Shown piece after piece: positions 14,561 through 15,951 of a stretch of DNA of 15,951 nucleotides (the stretch's first letter is position 1; every line of letters starts with the position of its first letter). This DNA comes from Thermoplasmata archaeon (lineage in GTDB: Archaea; Thermoplasmatota; Thermoplasmata; Thermoplasmatales; Thermoplasmataceae): contig JAKAYK010000016.1 in assembly GCA_021826765.1 (NCBI GenBank), forward strand, positions 1 through 15,951, read 5' to 3'. The position numbers and the translations under genes were made by a program. The notes under the pieces were generated by a model. That model ran no database searches. It saw only the letters and a program-made list of their open reading frames with translations, and was not told the origin of the DNA.

Positions 14561-15431
14561 CATTAATCTTGGGCCCTCCTTCCTCAGGGAACAACTTAAG
14601 AAAGGAATTGTTTCAGTACCCGGCGTCTATTCTGGAATGTCGGCCATAATTGCTGAAAACGCCGGATTCAATGCAACATATCTTTCAGGCTCTGGTGTTG
14701 CAGGTATGATGGGCTTACCAGATCTTGCTATGACAACTCTGGATGAAGTTTCTCTTGAGGCCAGAAAGATCACAAGCATCAGCAGGCTTCCACTTATTGT
14801 GGACTGCGATACCGGGTTCGGAGAAACGATCAATGTTTCAAGAACAGTCAGGATTATGGAATCGTCTGGTGTATCCGCAATACACCTCGAAGATCAGGTT
14901 CTGCCAAAAAAATGTGGACATCTTTCCGGAAAGGAAGTTATTCCTGTTGAAGATATGAAAAACAAGATTACGGCCGCTGTCCAGGCAAGAAAAAACAGGG
15001 ACTTTCTCATTATTGCAAGGACAGATGCGAGGGCAGTGAATGGGCTGGATGATGCAATACAAAGGGCGAAGGAATACATTTCTGCAGGTGCCGAATGCAT
15101 ATTTCCTGAAGCAATGCAGTCCCTGGAGGAATTTTCTGAATTCAGGAGCAAGATAAATGCATATCTTCTTGCAAATATGACCGAATTTGGAAAAAGCCCA
15201 CTCCTGTCCGTAAGTGAACTTGGGAAGATTGGCTATAATATGGTAATTTTCCCTCTGACAGCGTTCAGGGGTATACTCAAAGCCACTGAGACCATATATG
15301 GCAATCTCATGAAAAATGGAAGCCAGTCGGGGTTTATAAACGAAATAATGAGCAGGGAACACTTTTATGATTTAATAGGATACCAGGAGTACGAGGCTGA
15401 AGATTCCAGCCTTGCTAAAAGGAGAGCATAA
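14541..15431 (+). CDS. prpB: 2-methylisocitrate lyase
   Basis: A 296-residue enzyme of the isocitrate lyase/PEP mutase superfamily (TIM barrel), cleaving 2-methylisocitrate into pyruvate and succinate. It shows the lyase signature KKCGH (123-127) with catalytic Cys125, which separates PrpB-type lyases from PEP mutases and oxaloacetate hydrolases. Metal- and substrate-binding pieces are also present: YLSGSGVAGMMGLPD (47-61), IVDCDTGFG (86-94, Asp88 and Asp90) and HLEDQ (115-119). RTDAR (about 161-165) follows. Length is normal for the family. It overlaps prpD by 20 bp and has a strong GGAGGT site, so the two are cotranscribed. The isocitrate-lyase-specific insertions are absent, which favours the C7 substrate. 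Confidence 0.92.
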   Translation: MSRMRNNINLGPSFLREQLKKGIVSVPGVYSGMSAIIAENAGFNATYLSGSGVAGMMGLPDLAMTTLDEVSLEARKITSISRLPLIVDCDTGFGETINVSRTVRIMESSGVSAIHLEDQVLPKKCGHLSGKEVIPVEDMKNKITAAVQARKNRDFLIIARTDARAVNGLDDAIQRAKEYISAGAECIFPEAMQSLEEFSEFRSKINAYLLANMTEFGKSPLLSVSELGKIGYNMVIFPLTAFRGILKATETIYGNLMKNGSQSGFINEIMSREHFYDLIGYQEYEAEDSSLAKRRA

Positions 15432-15433
15432 AT

Positions 15434-15951
15434 ATGGCAGAAGAAATAATAGTTCCAAAAGGTCTTGCAAATGTCGTTGTTGATACTACATCAATCGCCA
15501 CTACCGGTGCATCCGGCAATCTTTTATACAGAGGATACAGGGCAGTTGAACTTGCTGAGAAAAAAAGTTTTGAAGAAGTTGCATACTTAATAATTAATGG
15601 CAGATTGCCAACCCAGAATGAACTTTCACCATTTAAGAATGAACTTAATTCCAATATGGTCATTGATGATAGTGTTCTGAAAATAATGAATATGATAAGA
15701 GAAAAAAATCTGATGAGAAATATCAGGTCCATGATTTCCCTCTATCCTTACAATACGAGTGATGCTCAGTCCATTTTTACGCAGATGGAGGCGAAAATGC
15801 CCCTTCTGACTTCCTGTTCAGCATCTTCAATGAATGGAACTCCAATTAAAACACCCAGAGGCAATGATTTTTCCCAGAAGTTCTATTCACTTATCACAGA
15901 CAGGGAAAACAAAAACTGGAAATCCTTTGAGAAGTTGATGATTCTTTACAT
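15434..15951 (+). CDS. prpC: Citrate/2-methylcitrate synthase, 3' end cut by the window
   Basis: The open frame starts at ATG 15434, 2 nt after the prpB stop, with a GGAG ribosome site at 15420-15423, and runs off the edge after about 172 codons. The N-terminal part is typical of citrate synthases: KGLANVVVDTTSI, GNLLYRGYRAVELAEKKSFEEVAYLIINGRLPT and a final FEKLMILY, which aligns with the segment just before the first catalytic His of the family. The three catalytic residues (His, His, Asp) therefore all lie beyond the window. The usual HPMD-type segment is replaced by NLMRN, a mild divergence. The operon position points to methylcitrate synthase (propionyl-CoA plus oxaloacetate), but archaeal enzymes often accept acetyl-CoA as well. 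Confidence 0.85.
   Translation, partial: MAEEIIVPKGLANVVVDTTSIATTGASGNLLYRGYRAVELAEKKSFEEVAYLIINGRLPTQNELSPFKNELNSNMVIDDSVLKIMNMIREKNLMRNIRSMISLYPYNTSDAQSIFTQMEAKMPLLTSCSASSMNGTPIKTPRGNDFSQKFYSLITDRENKNWKSFEKLMILY

Noticed and set aside
14838..15362. A 174-codon open frame on the minus strand
   Set aside because: It is antisense to prpB, which carries intact catalytic motifs; the frame's composition is unlike the real genes here.
1..15951. CRISPR arrays, tRNA or rRNA genes
   Set aside because: No regularly spaced direct repeats, no cloverleaf with a TTCGA-type arm and no rRNA-like conserved blocks were seen by eye; a covariance-model scan was not possible.

Overview
The window looks like a chromosomal segment of an archaeon, most probably a Thermoplasmatales-type thermoacidophile (Ferroplasma, Acidiplasma or Cuniculiplasma-like). 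The reasons are: a low GC content; arginine coded mostly by AGA/AGG and isoleucine often by ATA; archaeal TATA boxes placed about 24-27 nt before many start codons, as in leaderless transcription; GGAGGT/GGTGA-type ribosome binding sites mainly at genes inside operons; and archaeal families such as DUF211. The genus is inference; no rRNA marker is present.

Layout. Positions 1-323 hold the right end of what looks like an IS200/IS605-type (TnpB) element: a chain of strong hairpins that could be its omega (guide-scaffold) RNA, closing with a CCCC..GGGG hairpin and TTGAC. Directly behind it lies the in-frame 3' remnant of an MFS transporter gene (324-758). A two-HTH Lrp/AsnC-like regulator (minus) is divergent from a MazG-type pyrophosphohydrolase, followed by a 111-bp palindromic spacer and a PP2C-type phosphatase. 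The minus strand then carries an aldo/keto reductase, a four-helix membrane protein, a VOC (glyoxalase-fold) protein, a CinA/MoaB-fold protein and a 33-residue single-helix membrane protein just upstream of it.

The plus strand from 5951 carries a tightly overlapping trio (DUF211, a VIT/CCC1-like membrane protein and a 477-residue polytopic membrane protein whose only cysteines form a CxC motif). Next come a fumarylacetoacetate-hydrolase family enzyme, an unrecognised 293-residue protein and a HerA/VirD4-type ATPase fused to a probable PD-(D/E)xK-like nuclease domain. The last two are separated by 1 nt. A DEAD-box RNA helicase with a basic RG-rich tail follows.

The right edge is a 2-methylcitrate-cycle operon in the order prpD-prpB-citrate/methylcitrate synthase, led by a leaderless-type promoter and cut by the window end. 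It would convert propionyl-CoA plus oxaloacetate through methylcitrate and methylisocitrate to pyruvate and succinate. The least explained parts are the 9023-11780 pair (unknown protein plus ATPase-nuclease), the IS605 right end with its guide reading the broken MFS gene, the DUF211/VIT/CxC membrane trio, and the 111-bp nested palindrome at 2106-2216.
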